Positions 33,894 through 44,700 of a stretch of DNA of 64,000 nt are shown here, piece by piece. The translations under genes and the position numbers were made by a program. The first letter of the stretch is position 1, and every line of letters begins with the position of its first letter. The notes below the pieces were generated by a model that saw only the letters and a program-made list of their open reading frames with translations, had not been told where the DNA came from and made no database searches. The stretch is from Lutimonas vermicola (lineage in GTDB: Bacteria > Bacteroidota > Bacteroidia > Flavobacteriales > Flavobacteriaceae), in NCBI RefSeq assembly GCF_038433205.1, contig NZ_JBCDNA010000002.1:983499-1047498 (forward strand). Reading direction: 5' to 3'.

Positions 33894-33914
33894 TGTCCAT
33901 TGATAAAATATAAC

Positions 33915-33958
33915 AAATGAGAAATGAACTTCATTGCTAAGAAGTTCATTTCTCATTT
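33915..33958. terminator. Bidirectional terminator-like hairpin
   Basis: 18-bp perfect arms (33915-33932 and 33941-33958), 8-nt loop, followed by an AT-rich tail, between the convergent RND and patatin genes. The T-run is broken, so efficiency is uncertain. Confidence 0.65.
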
Positions 33959-34039
33959 ATATTTTAAAAAAACAGCCCAATGTTGTAAAAGTGAGTTCTC
34001 TTTGGGTTTAATACAAAGTTCTTACAACCTTTCTCCAAC

Positions 34040-36274
34040 TTAGAACCAGAAGCCGACATTGATATACCAGTGATTCTGGTTGTTGTCTGGATTCCACGAA
34101 TACAATAATTCTATGGGTCCAATGATCGTATTCACACCGTAACCTGCAGCATAACCGCTTTTTGTGTCTTCAAAAATTCTTCCATCGTTCCAGATATCGT
34201 CATTAATCCGTCCAAAATTGCCAGTAAAGGAAAGAAAGTTTTTTCGAAATATTTCAAACCTGGCAGTGAACGCTGTTCTCAGATAGGCAGATTCGTTAAA
34301 TTCGGCAAAGCCATAGCCGTAAAAAGGAACAAATGTATTGATATAGTTTTCATTAAAGCCTCCGAGATGATAATCTAATACTTCATTTTCATTGTTGCCC
34401 AAAGTTATCCCGGCTTGAGAAATAACCTGAAAAGTGAGTTTGTCAAAAAAGGTATAGGCTAAGCCAACCTTCCCTGATAACTGGGAAAAGGGCGTAAAAT
34501 TCTTGTAATAATCACTTGAATACCCATAAAGCACATAATCAGCATCAAGAAATACACCTTTTTTAGGGAAGTAATTGGTGTCATAAGTATCCAGCATAAT
34601 TTTCCCAAAAGCATTTAAATAATGACTTCGATCAAAATAAATCCTGTTGGTGTCGTCATTGACGACTTCATCGGTAAACGCATTGATGAATTTATGCTCG
34701 ATACCCACTTGAAATGCCCACTGATCTTTTACCGTTGATTGCAGGAAAAGTTTGGTCGTAAAATCGACATAACGCAAGGGAACAAGTAATCCGTTATCTA
34801 AAGGGCCTCCGGTTCTAACAATGGGGAGCGCTGAAGAAACTATATCAGATTTAAAGGTATTATATCTTGTATTGAGGCCAAAGCTCCAGTTAAAACCATT
34901 ATCATAGAAGTAATCAATATTGTATCTGATATTATCTCCAACTACAAAATCTGCCGAAACAAAATCATTTTTAAAGAATAAATGTTTATTGGTTAGGTTG
35001 ATGAGAATTCCGGTTTTATACAAATCGTCATAATGTGCCCCGAATTGAATCAAGGTTTTTTCCTTTTTCTCAATGATTTCAAATTCTACATTTATTCCCT
35101 CATCTGCAGGGGCCAATTTGTAAAAAACACTTTCGAAATTGCCGGTAGCCGTTAAAACATCAATCCCTCTCATAAAATCTTTCTGACTGATCCTTTTATT
35201 TTTTTCAAGTCCCAATTTTTTAATACAATATTTATCAGTAAAGTTTCTGTTGCCTTTAATGGATATCTCATTGATCAGGAATTCATCACTAAAAGAATAA
35301 GCCTTAATAGATCTTTTGGGAGCCGGGCCTTTTTGACGGGCCGCTAATGCCATAAGCTGATCCTCCACTTTATCCACTGCGATTTTACCTCTTCTCATGA
35401 TCTCTTCACTTTGATCGAAAGAGAAGGTAGAAAACTCATCTAATTCGGGCCTGATGTATAAGTCTGATTTCTGTATCTTTTCTTCCCATTTATTATACAT
35501 CTGAAAGCCGGCAATCTGCATTAAAATTTCAGGTAATGTTGTGAGGTTTTCAATCTCCTTAAGGCCTGCTGAAACGTTGACCCCAATAATATAGTCAACC
35601 CCTTTTTCCCTCATTTTTTCCACCGGAAAATTATCTACGATCCCGCCGTCCACCAAGACCTTCCCATCGACTTTTACAGGTGTCAATAAACCCGGAAACG
35701 AACCACTTGCTCGAATTGCTTCAGGAAGGAAGCCTTTATCCAACACCACTTCTTCGCCGGTTTCCAAATTGGTGGCAATACAAAAGAATGGTACATTCAA
35801 TTTGCTGAAATCATCAATTCCGTGAACATGTTCGGTAAGCCTGGAAAACACATTAAAAGCACTTTGACCATTTGAAACAGCCGAAGGTAATTCAATCTTT
35901 CTTTTAACCAGGGGCAAAGAAACGGCGTATTTACCACCATTCTCCTTTTGATAGAATGACGAAACCTCTCTCGGCAGCTCATCTCTAACGAGACCATTAA
36001 GGTCATAAACCCTTAAAACTGAATCGAGTTCTTTCGCACTGTAACCGGAGGCATAAAGACCTCCAATAATAGCACCCATACTTGTTCCTGCAATATAATC
36101 AATCCTTATTCCCGCTTCATCCAGTTTTTTTAACACCTCTATATGAGCAAAACCCTTGGCGCCTCCTCCGCTCAAAACCAAGCCGATTTTTATATCTTCC
36201 TGCTCAGGAACTTCTTCCTGGGCATGCAGAACAGGCAGCGATATAAAATATAAAATGAAAAGGAAATATCTCAT
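34040..36274 (-). CDS. Patatin-like phospholipase with POTRA and Omp85/BamA-like barrel
   Basis: 744 residues. Signal peptide (to about 18), then a patatin domain: GLVLSGGGAKGFAH (oxyanion), nucleophile Ser65 in AGTSMGAIIGG and the Asp of VDGGIVDNFPV. A POTRA-like region (about 330-400; LINEISIKGNRNFTD) and a 16-strand-type outer-membrane barrel ending in FWF follow. The architecture is that of PlpD-type (type Vd) autotransporters and of widespread Bacteroidota surface or periplasmic lipases. It overlaps uvrC by four nt (ATGA), so it is translated with it, though functions differ. Confidence 0.9.
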   Translation of the reverse strand: MRYFLFILYFISLPVLHAQEEVPEQEDIKIGLVLSGGGAKGFAHIEVLKKLDEAGIRIDYIAGTSMGAIIGGLYASGYSAKELDSVLRVYDLNGLVRDELPREVSSFYQKENGGKYAVSLPLVKRKIELPSAVSNGQSAFNVFSRLTEHVHGIDDFSKLNVPFFCIATNLETGEEVVLDKGFLPEAIRASGSFPGLLTPVKVDGKVLVDGGIVDNFPVEKMREKGVDYIIGVNVSAGLKEIENLTTLPEILMQIAGFQMYNKWEEKIQKSDLYIRPELDEFSTFSFDQSEEIMRRGKIAVDKVEDQLMALAARQKGPAPKRSIKAYSFSDEFLINEISIKGNRNFTDKYCIKKLGLEKNKRISQKDFMRGIDVLTATGNFESVFYKLAPADEGINVEFEIIEKKEKTLIQFGAHYDDLYKTGILINLTNKHLFFKNDFVSADFVVGDNIRYNIDYFYDNGFNWSFGLNTRYNTFKSDIVSSALPIVRTGGPLDNGLLVPLRYVDFTTKLFLQSTVKDQWAFQVGIEHKFINAFTDEVVNDDTNRIYFDRSHYLNAFGKIMLDTYDTNYFPKKGVFLDADYVLYGYSSDYYKNFTPFSQLSGKVGLAYTFFDKLTFQVISQAGITLGNNENEVLDYHLGGFNENYINTFVPFYGYGFAEFNESAYLRTAFTARFEIFRKNFLSFTGNFGRINDDIWNDGRIFEDTKSGYAAGYGVNTIIGPIELLYSWNPDNNQNHWYINVGFWF

Positions 36275-38076
36275 GAAGTCGATTTTGGGGGCTGTTCGAT
36301 TTTAAATTGACGGCTAACTTTTGCAGCCTTATCCTTACCTATAAGTTGCTCTAATTCTTCAAAGGTTGCAGTTTTTATCCTTTTAATTGACTTAAATTTT
36401 TTTAACAAGGTTAAAATGGTTTTTTCTCCAATTCCATCGATGTTAGAAAGCTCACTGTTGATAGCTCCCTTGCTCCGTTTATTTCGATGATGTGCAATAC
36501 CAAACCTATGTGCCTCGTTTCGCAATTGTTGAATGATTTTAAGGGATTCCGATTTTTTATCAAGGTACAACGGAATGGAATCACCCGGATAATAGATTTC
36601 TTCGAGTCGTTTGGCAATACCTATAATGGCAATTTTACCTCTTAAACCCAACACCTCAAGACTTTTCAAGGCTGAAGACAGCTGACCCTTACCTCCGTCA
36701 ATGACAATAAGTTGAGGGAGGTCCCTTTCTTCCTGTAAAAGCCTCTTGTACCTTCTGTGAACGACTTCTTCCATAGAGGCGTAATCATCAGGCCCATCAA
36801 CAGTTTTAATATTAAAGTGACGGTATTCCTTTTTGTCGGGTTTCCCATTTTTAAATACCACGCATGCTGCCACAGGATGACTACCCTGTATATTGGAGTT
36901 GTCAAAACATTCAATGTGCCGGGGTTCTTGTTTGAGCCTCAGGTCTTTTTGCATTTGGGCCATTATCCTTTTTGTATGCCTGTCGGGATCAATGATCTGA
37001 ATTTGCTTAAATCGTTCCTGCCTGAAATATTTGGCATTGCGAATAGATAATTCAACAATGCGTTTTTTATCTCCTTGTTTCGGCACCGTTACTTTAACCA
37101 GGTCGCCCATATCAATCGACATTGGCGTGAATATTTCAGGAGATAAAGAATGGAACCGTTCTCGTATTTCAATGATGGCCAATTCCAGTAATGACTTGTC
37201 ATCTTCATCCAGTTTCTTTTTGATCTCTACGGTATGTGACTGGATGATTGCTCCGTTCACGATCTTGAGGAAGTTCACGTAGGCAAAAGACTCGTCTGAT
37301 ACAATACTAAACACATCAACATTTGTGATTGAAGGGTTTACCACTGTAGATTTGGCCTGATAGTTAGACAACAATTCTATCTTATCTTTGATTTTCTGAG
37401 CTTCTTCATATTCGGCCCGTTCTGAAAAATCGAGCATTAACTGTTCAAATCGCTTTAAAGAGGATCGAAATTGACCTTTGATGATATTCCTGATCTCTTT
37501 GATGTCCTGATCGTAATCTTCTTCTGATTGCAGCCCCTCACAGGCTCCTTTGCAATTCTTGATATGATATTCCAAACAGACCTTGTACTTTTCATTTTGA
37601 ATGTTCTCAGGAGAGAGGTTATAAGCGCAGCTCCTCAATGGATATAATTCCTTTATCAAAGATAACAGTGCCCTAACTGTTTTTACTGATGTGTATGGGC
37701 CATAATACTCCGAACCGTCCTTCCAAACATTTCTTGTTTGAAACACTCTGGGAAAAGCTTCCTTTTTAATGCAGATCCATGGGTAGGTCTTATCATCTTT
37801 CAAAAGCACATTATAACGGGGTTGATACTTCTTTATCAGGTTATTCTCAAGTAAAAGGGCATCTGTCTCTGTTTCTACAACGATGTGCTTTATCTGAGCA
37901 ATCTTCTTTACTAACACCCTGGTCTTCCCGTTTTCATGATGCTTTGTAAAATATGATGCCACCCTTTTTTTCAGGTTCTTGGCCTTGCCTATGTATAAGA
38001 GTTTCTCGTCCCGGTCAAAGTATTGGTACACTCCAGGTGAATCAGGCAGGGATTTTATTTGAACTTCTAATTCCAA
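36271..38076 (-). CDS. uvrC: Excinuclease ABC subunit C
   Basis: 601 residues. GIY-YIG nuclease domain at the start (SPGVYQYFDRDEKLLYIGKAKNLKKRV), UvrB-binding UVR region around residues 200-240 (YEEAQKIKDKIELL), the RNase H-like second nuclease (CFDNSNIQGSHPVAACVVF, IDGGKGQL) and a C-terminal helix-hairpin-helix (LSNIDGIGEKTILTLLKKF). It makes the dual incisions in nucleotide excision repair. The patatin gene overlaps its 3' end. Confidence 0.97.
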   Translation of the reverse strand: MELEVQIKSLPDSPGVYQYFDRDEKLLYIGKAKNLKKRVASYFTKHHENGKTRVLVKKIAQIKHIVVETETDALLLENNLIKKYQPRYNVLLKDDKTYPWICIKKEAFPRVFQTRNVWKDGSEYYGPYTSVKTVRALLSLIKELYPLRSCAYNLSPENIQNEKYKVCLEYHIKNCKGACEGLQSEEDYDQDIKEIRNIIKGQFRSSLKRFEQLMLDFSERAEYEEAQKIKDKIELLSNYQAKSTVVNPSITNVDVFSIVSDESFAYVNFLKIVNGAIIQSHTVEIKKKLDEDDKSLLELAIIEIRERFHSLSPEIFTPMSIDMGDLVKVTVPKQGDKKRIVELSIRNAKYFRQERFKQIQIIDPDRHTKRIMAQMQKDLRLKQEPRHIECFDNSNIQGSHPVAACVVFKNGKPDKKEYRHFNIKTVDGPDDYASMEEVVHRRYKRLLQEERDLPQLIVIDGGKGQLSSALKSLEVLGLRGKIAIIGIAKRLEEIYYPGDSIPLYLDKKSESLKIIQQLRNEAHRFGIAHHRNKRSKGAINSELSNIDGIGEKTILTLLKKFKSIKRIKTATFEELEQLIGKDKAAKVSRQFKIEQPPKSTS

Positions 38077-38206
38077 TTAGGGGTCTTTTAATGGTCATTT
38101 GGATCCTATATATCCATGAGTTCAGTGCTCAAAAACAATATCCTTGTCAACACAGTCTCTTCTTTTTCGAAAACTTGTTGAAAGTTCATTTGGATTTCCG
38201 TATAAA

Positions 38207-38229
38207 ATAAATCAAAATCTTTGATTTAT
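38207..38229. repeat. 23-bp palindrome in uvrC/decarboxylase divergent region
   Basis: ATAAATCAAA (38207-38216), spacer ATC, then TTTGATTTAT (38220-38229): perfect 10-bp arms. It lies in the 330-nt gap between divergent genes, where I see no other gene. It could be an operator for the decarboxylase or uvrC, or a structural hairpin without a T-run. Confidence 0.45.
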
Positions 38230-38406
38230 CACAGTTAAGCTCAGTCAAAAACTACAATTGAACAATTTAATTTTAAATCTTTACGATTTTAATAAAATTT
38301 TAATTCGCCTCCAGAAGCCCTGTTTATCATGGCTTTATACAGGCAATATTCGTATTTTTACACATCCAAAACAGATCATAAAAATACGTTTTTAAAATAC
38401 AAGGAA

Positions 38407-39871
38407 ATGAAATATTGGAAAAAACTTACCCATCATACATTACAATTGAGAATTGAAAACGCCCTGAAAGAAAATGTTGATTTTGAGAATGACACTTCCC
38501 TGGGTTATCCTGCCTCTAAATTAGACGACAAGGTATTTTACAGTGATGCTCCTTTTTTAAAGGATGCACCAACGCTCAAAACCTATGTAGCCAATCCAAA
38601 TCACATAGGGTGTCATACTTTTGGTTCATCTGAGAGTGCCTTTAAGGGAACTCAGGAAATTGAGCGAGAAGTATTAAGGGTTTTAGCAGTTGATTTCTTT
38701 AAGATGGAAGACGAGCAATTCGATGGATATATTGCTCCTGGCGGTACTGAGGCAAATATCCAAGCCATATGGGTCTTTAGAAACTACTTCAATAATCATT
38801 TTAGCGCCAAAAATAATGAGATAGTAATTCTGGCTTCAGAAGACACACATTATTCTATACCCAAGGCCTCCAACCTGCTAAGTCTGGACCTTCTTAGTAT
38901 CCCTGTAAACTTTGAAAACAGGGAAATTGATCCTGTTGCTTTAGAAGGCGTGGTCAACGGGGCCATTGCCAATGGGAAAAAATATTTTATCGTTATTGCC
39001 AATATGGCCACAACCATGTTTGGTTCAGTGGATGATCCTGATGTGTATACGGAGCTGCTCGAAGGGCTAAACCTTGAATATAAATTACATATTGATGGTG
39101 CGTACGGAGGTTTTATTTATCCGTTTAGCAACCTGAAGTCAAAAATAAACTTTAGCAATCCAAAGGTTTCGTCCATTACCATCGATGCCCATAAAATGTT
39201 GCAGGCTCCTTATGGGACAGGAGTCTATTTAAGCCGAAAAGGCCTTATAGAAAACGTGCTCACCAAGGAAGCTGAGTATGTTGAAGGAATGGACCTTACG
39301 CTCTGCGGAAGTCGATCAGGAGCCAATGCGATTGCCGTTTNNNNNNNNNNNNNNNNNNNNNNNNNNNNNNNNNNNNNNNNNNNNNNNNNNNNNNNNNNNN
39401 NNNNNNNNNNNNNNNNNNNNNNNNNNNNNNNNNNNNNNNNCAGGAGTCTATTTAAGCCGAAAAGGCCTTATAGAAAACGTGCTCACCAAGGAAGCTGAGT
39501 ATGTTGAAGGAATGGACCTTACGCTCTGCGGAAGTCGATCAGGAGCCAATGCGATTGCCGTTTATATGATCCTGTTTACTTACGGGCCTTATGGGTGGTA
39601 CGAGAAGATCAGCATACTGCAAATGAGGACAAATTGGTTTTGCAAACAACTTGACCAGTTGGATATTCCTTATTTCAGGAATGAAAACATGAATATTGTG
39701 ACCTTGTATTCTTCCCATGTTCCCAAGGACCTTGCAGAAAAGTACGATTTGGTTCCCGAACAACACAATGAAAATAATCAATGGTATAAAGTTGTGATCA
39801 TGGACCACGTGGAAATAGATAATTTGCTGCAATTTATCAATGCCCTTAAAGACAGAATGAAACTAGCCTAA
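38407..39871 (+). CDS. PLP-dependent (group II-type) decarboxylase, split by an assembly gap
   Basis: Aromatic/glutamate-type PLP decarboxylase fold. Seen: HTFGSSESAFKGTQEIERE, APGGTEANIQAIW, EDTHYSIPKA, the cofactor Asp in HIDGAYGGFIYP, and the Schiff-base Lys in TIDAHKMLQAPYGTG. The amino-acid substrate is not predictable. I start at ATG 38407 (MKYWKKLTHHTLQLRIE), not at an earlier in-frame ATG (38329). A run of 100 N (39341-39440) with the same 123 bp on both sides breaks the frame. Removing one copy and the Ns (223 bp) restores a single ORF from here to 39871 (413 residues). The gene is therefore probably intact in the organism. Its stop overlaps the convergent lspA stop. Confidence 0.85.
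39218..39340. repeat. 123-bp duplicate left of the N gap (assembly artefact)
   Basis: Identical to 39441-39563. The two contig ends overlap but were scaffolded with Ns instead of being merged. Confidence 0.9.
39341..39440. other. Assembly gap, 100 N
   Basis: Exactly 100 N, the conventional placeholder for a gap of unknown size. Confidence 0.99.
39441..39563. repeat. 123-bp duplicate right of the N gap (assembly artefact)
   Basis: Second copy of 39218-39340, identical as far as I can read. Confidence 0.9.
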
Positions 39872-40569
39872 TTCAGGTCATGCTCTTCGGCAATAATCTC
39901 AGAGGCGTCCTGCTTTTTTTTAGGAAAAATTGTTTTGTTAAATACGATCAACAGACCCACACCCGTGCTAATTGCGGTATCAGCAACATTAAAAACCGGG
40001 TCAAAAAACGTGAGGTTCCGATTTTCAAAAAGTGAAAAATGTTCACCCCCAATAAGGGGTATCCATGCCGGCACGTCAAAACTTATGCTTGGCACCCAAT
40101 CTGGCAGTATGGTATCAACTATTGGAAAATAAAGCATATCCACAACTTTTCCGTGGAAGAGAGAATTATACCCTCCTTCATCCGGCAGAAAGGTAGCTAC
40201 CCTTTGATAACTATCGCTAAAGAAAATTCCATAAAAAACAGAGTCGATGATGTTCCCCAGGGCGCCCGCAAAGATCAATGAGATAGCTGTTATTAAAATT
40301 TTATGCGCATTGTTTTTAACCGCATCGTATAACCAATAGCCTATTCCTGCAATGGCAAATAATCTAAACAGGGTTAAAAAGAGCTTCCCTGATTTACCTC
40401 CAAATTCCTTTCCCCAGGCCATGCCATTGTTCTCTAAAAAATGGATCCTGAACCAATCCAGTCCAAAAACTTTTATCTCCTCACTCAACACAAAATGGGT
40501 CTTTATGTAGATTTTGGAAACCTGGTCTATCAATAGTAAGACGATAATAATAAAGAGTGCTCTTTTCAC
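39868..40569 (-). CDS. lspA: Lipoprotein signal peptidase II
   Basis: 233 residues, longer than the usual 150-170 because of an insert with extra loop sequence (about 125-190, around the VDMLYFPIV and GGEHFSLFENR region), as commonly seen in Bacteroidota. Catalytic Asp pair: ALGNIIDSVFYG and DPVFNVADTAIS. Also NNGMAWG near residue 53. It cleaves prolipoprotein signal peptides at lipobox Cys in the inner membrane. It follows the ileS-dksA-like-40633 group by 63 nt, and its stop overlaps the decarboxylase stop. Confidence 0.94.
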   Translation of the reverse strand: MKRALFIIIVLLLIDQVSKIYIKTHFVLSEEIKVFGLDWFRIHFLENNGMAWGKEFGGKSGKLFLTLFRLFAIAGIGYWLYDAVKNNAHKILITAISLIFAGALGNIIDSVFYGIFFSDSYQRVATFLPDEGGYNSLFHGKVVDMLYFPIVDTILPDWVPSISFDVPAWIPLIGGEHFSLFENRNLTFFDPVFNVADTAISTGVGLLIVFNKTIFPKKKQDASEIIAEEHDLN

Positions 40570-40632
40570 AAATTTCTGATCTTAATTCAATCTTGCTGAA
40601 TGCCTTTTAAGGCGTTACAATAATACTAAAAA

Positions 40633-41283
40633 TTAGCCTTTCGATCCATATAAATAAATATTGGCCAGAATAGCTCTGATCAATAAAGAATTTTTTGCTT
40701 CTCCTATGGTTTCATTCAGCTTCTTATCAGGTCTTTCATTACTTTTATCTGTCAAATTGTGCACCAATATGCCCATATTTGTTTCGGCATCAATTTTTGT
40801 GTTTATAATATCATGCACAAATATACTTCCCGAATTCAGCTGCACACTCACAGGCTTTTTCATCCCATTCAATTTGATGGTTCCATCTTCAAGCTTCAAA
40901 TTCAAATTCCCATCAAAGTCGGTAGCATAAAAATTTCCTTCTATGACAGCTATGTATAAATTTTTGTTGCGAGGAACATAAATTTCATACGAAGTATAAT
41001 TAGGTTCAACGCTGCATACCTTGTCCCGTTCAAGCATTACATCTTTTGAAGGCGATTTAAAATCTTTAAGCAAAACATAACCATTGATCTCTGTGATCTG
41101 GAAACTTGGTGTTTGTTCAGACCCTTCTGCTTTTACAACAATCCGGGATTCGCTATCCGAATTAAATAATTCAATATGGTCAATAAGATCAAATTCAACC
41201 AGAATCTTTTCTGATTCAGAGTTGATACTTTTCTCTATAATCTCCTGGCTCAAAGCCACAGCAGTAAACAGGATAAGGACCAA
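40633..41283 (-). CDS. Secreted protein, DUF4097/adhesin-like beta-helix, uncertain start
   Basis: 216 residues from a TTG at 41283; no ATG or GTG is available in frame. Starting there leaves a signal peptide with no positive N-region (VLILFTAVALSQ). An in-frame ATT at 41328, overlapping the DksA-like stop by one nt, would add IKKFNRYSRLKGSYT and give a normal signal peptide, so a non-canonical ATT start is plausible. The mature part has repeated short beta strands (IELFNSDSESRIVVKAEG, NLNLKLEDGTIKLNGM, VSVQLNSGSIFVHD) like putative auto-transporter adhesin/DUF4097 sheets. Function unknown. It is in the ileS-dksA-lspA cluster. Confidence 0.7.
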   Translation of the reverse strand: MVLILFTAVALSQEIIEKSINSESEKILVEFDLIDHIELFNSDSESRIVVKAEGSEQTPSFQITEINGYVLLKDFKSPSKDVMLERDKVCSVEPNYTSYEIYVPRNKNLYIAVIEGNFYATDFDGNLNLKLEDGTIKLNGMKKPVSVQLNSGSIFVHDIINTKIDAETNMGILVHNLTDKSNERPDKKLNETIGEAKNSLLIRAILANIYLYGSKG

Positions 41284-41323
41284 TGTATATGATCCTTTTA
41301 ACCTGCTGTATCTGTTGAATTTC

Positions 41324-41704
41324 TTAATATTGCTGATTCTTAGCTTCGATACTTAAAGTGGCATGGGGAACCAATCTCAATCGCTCTTTTTTAATAAGAT
41401 TTCCTGTTACGCGGCAAACACCATAGGATTTATTTTCTATCCTGAGAAGAGCGTTCTTTAAATCTCTTATAAATTTTTCCTGACGGATAGCCAATTGGAC
41501 ATTTGCTTCCTTCGACATGGTCTCAGAACCTTCCTCAAAAGCCTTAAAAGTAGGAGAGGTATCATCTGTACCGTTATTACTGTCGTTCTTAAAAGTACTT
41601 TCAATTAAAGCAAGATCTTCTTTTGCTTGCCTGATTTTTTCTTCGATGATCAATTTAAACTCCGCTAAATCCTGATCTGAGTATCTGATTTTATTCTCGC
41701 TCAT
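41324..41704 (-). CDS. DksA/TraR-family protein with degenerate zinc finger
   Basis: 126 residues: coiled-coil helices (EFKLIIEEKIRQAKEDLALIE; ANVQLAIRQEKFIRDLKNALLRIE) and a C-terminal zinc-finger region YGVCRVTGNLIKKERLRLVPHATLSIEAK. Only the first of the four zinc cysteines remains (Thr, Ser and Ala replace the others), so zinc binding in the standard way is unlikely. The overall fold positions suggest an RNA polymerase secondary-channel regulator. It is directly after ileS (2 nt). Confidence 0.88.
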   Translation of the reverse strand: MSENKIRYSDQDLAEFKLIIEEKIRQAKEDLALIESTFKNDSNNGTDDTSPTFKAFEEGSETMSKEANVQLAIRQEKFIRDLKNALLRIENKSYGVCRVTGNLIKKERLRLVPHATLSIEAKNQQY

Positions 41705-41706
41705 GA

Positions 41707-44700
41707 CTAAATCTTTTCTAAAAATAATACTGTATTTACTTGATCAAACACAACATTATTACCGTTTTCGACTTCTTCTTTTAATATTAATTGTTTTGTT
41801 AATGTTTCACTTTTTATATATGCTTCATTTGCCTCAACTGCTTCGTCAATGATGCCGTCCTTCTTGATATAAAGAATGATCTTATCAGTAACCTCCAGCC
41901 CACTTTCCTTTCTCAAGTTCTGAATCCTGTTGACCAGTTCTCTGGCAATGCCTTCATTCTTTAGTTCCTTTGATATAGAAACGTCTAAAGCCACCGTTAA
42001 ATTGCCTTGATTTGCAACTAACCATCCTTCAATATCCTGAGTGCTAATATCAACTTCCTCCAAAAGCAATGTAACCTCTTTGCCATTGACTTGAATAGGC
42101 AATTCACCTTCTCTGTCAATAACGCCAATCTCCTCATCTGATAAACCGCTGATCGCCTGTGAAACAAATCTCATATCCTTGCCATATTTTGGGCCAAGAA
42201 CTTTAAAATTTGGTTTGATATTCTTAACCAGGATATCAGAAGCATCATGCAGGAGTTCTACTTCTTTGACATTTACCTCTGACATGATCAAATCCGAAAC
42301 CGCCTCAATGTCCAATTTGTCCTGTTTATCAATAACAGGAATCATTATTTTTTGCAAAGGTTGGCGAACTTTTATCATTTCCTTTTTTCTAAGGGACAAA
42401 ACCAAAGAGGAAATGGACTGAGCCTTTTGCATCTTTCTTTCCAATGACGGATCGATCAATGTTTCATCAGCTTTTGGAAATTCACCCAAATGTACTGAAC
42501 TAAATTTATCTTTAATGACGTTTTTTGTTAAATCTCTGTATAAATTATCCATAAAAAACGGTGCAATGGGGGAAGCTATTTTTGCAACGTTTAAAAGACA
42601 GGTGTAAAGTGTCTGATACGCAGATATTTTATCGTGTTCATAGTCCCCTTTCCAAAATCGTCTGCGGCATAATCTTACATACCAATTGCTCAAATTCTCA
42701 CCTACAAAATCCTGAATGGCTCTTGCTGCCTTGGTAGGTTCGTAATCATCGTAGTAGTTTTCCACTTTTTTGATCAGTGAATTCAACTCGGATAGAATCC
42801 ATCGATCGATCTCAGGTCGTTCCTGGATCTTTATCTCTTCTTCTTCATATGTAAAGGCGTCGATATTGGCGTAAAGCGAAAAGAAGGAATAAGTATTATA
42901 AAGGGTCCCGAAAAATTTCCTTCTGACCTCCTCAATTCCTTCGAGATCAAATTTCAAATTATCCCATGGGTTCGCATTTGAGATCATGTACCATCTGGTG
43001 GCATCCGGACCATACTTTTTCATGGTTTCAAAAGGATCGATTGCATTACCCAGCCTCTTTGACATTTTTTTACCGCTTTTGTCCAGTACCAACCCATTTG
43101 ATACAACATTCTTATAGGCAATACTGTCAAAATTCATTGTTGCGATAGCGTGCAGGGTATAGAACCATCCTCTTGTCTGATCCACACCTTCGGCGATAAA
43201 ATCAGCAGGGTAAAATTCATTTTGATCTATTTTATTCTTATTCTCAAAAGGATAATGCCATTGAGCATAAGGCATTGCGCCAGAATCAAACCAAACATCA
43301 ATGAGATCGGATTCTCTTTTCATGGCCTGGCCTGATGAGGATACCAGTATGATCTGATCAACAATATTCTTATGCAGATCAATCCTGTCATAATTATCTT
43401 CACTCATGTCTCCAACCACAAAATCTTCAAAAATATCCTTGGTCATAAAGCCTTTGTCTACCGATTTTTGCATCTCGGTTTTTAGCTCTTCCACCGATCC
43501 GATAATGATCTCTTCTGATCCGTCCTTGGTTCTCCAAATAGGCAGGGGAGTTCCCCAAAATCTTGACCTTGACAGGTTCCAGTCATTCGCATTTTGCAAC
43601 CAGTTACCAAATCTACCTTCGCCTGTTGATTTTGGTTTCCAGTTGATTGTCTGGTTAAGTTCAAACATTCGGTCTCTTTTGTCAGTCACTTTTATGAACC
43701 AGGAGTCCAATGGGTAATAGAGAATAGGTTTATCGGTTCTCCAGCAATTTGGATAGCTGTGTTTGTATTTTTCAACCTTAAAAGCCCTGTTTTCTTCCTT
43801 TAGCCTGATAGCGATCTCAACATCAACCGATCTTTCAGGTTGTTTATCGTCATCGTAATATTCATTCTTAACATATTTGCCGGCGTACTCACCCATATGT
43901 GAAGTGAATCTGCCTTGAAGGTCTACCAGCGGAACCGGATTATTATGATCATCAAGCACAAGCAAAGGAGGAACCTCCGGTTTTACCTGCTTTGCAACCA
44001 TGGCATCGTCCGCTCCAAAAGTAGGTGCCGTGTGTACGATCCCGGTACCGTCATCCGTGGTAACGAAATCCCCGGCAATAACTCTAAACGCATTTTCAGG
44101 ATTCTCGCAGGGAAGGGCGTACGGCAATAATTGCTCGTATCTTGTTTCAAGAAGATCAGCACCTTTGCATTCGGCGATTATTCTGTAAGGAATCACCTTG
44201 TCACCTTCTTTAAAACCTGTTAATTCTTCTTCAGTCTTGACTTCCTTGTATTTTTTACCCAACTGATATCCAACCAGTTTTTTTGCCAATATAACATTGA
44301 TTGGTTCGAACGTATATTGGTTAAAGGTACTCAACACTACATAATCTATTTTCTTTCCTACGGTTAAAGCTGTATTTGAAGGCAAGGTCCAGGGTGTTGT
44401 GGTCCAGGCCAAAATAAAGAGATCTCCCTTGATGCTTTTTAGGCTTTCGGGAAGGCTTGATTTTATAGTTTTAAACTGTGCTACTACCGTCGTGTCAGTT
44501 ACATCCTGATACGTTCCGGGCTGATTTAATTCATGTGAACTTAAACCTGTTCCGGCCTTTGGTGAATAAGGTTGTATTGTGTATCCTTTATACAGTAAGC
44601 CCTTCTGGTAAAGCTCTTTAAGCAACCACCATAAGGTTTCCATATATTTTGGTTTATAGGTTACATAAGGGTCGTTCATATCGACCCAGTGACCCATTTT

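Noticed and set aside
39278..39871. Separate second decarboxylase gene starting after the gap
   Set aside because: The apparent start is in the duplicated contig overlap; merging gives one gene.
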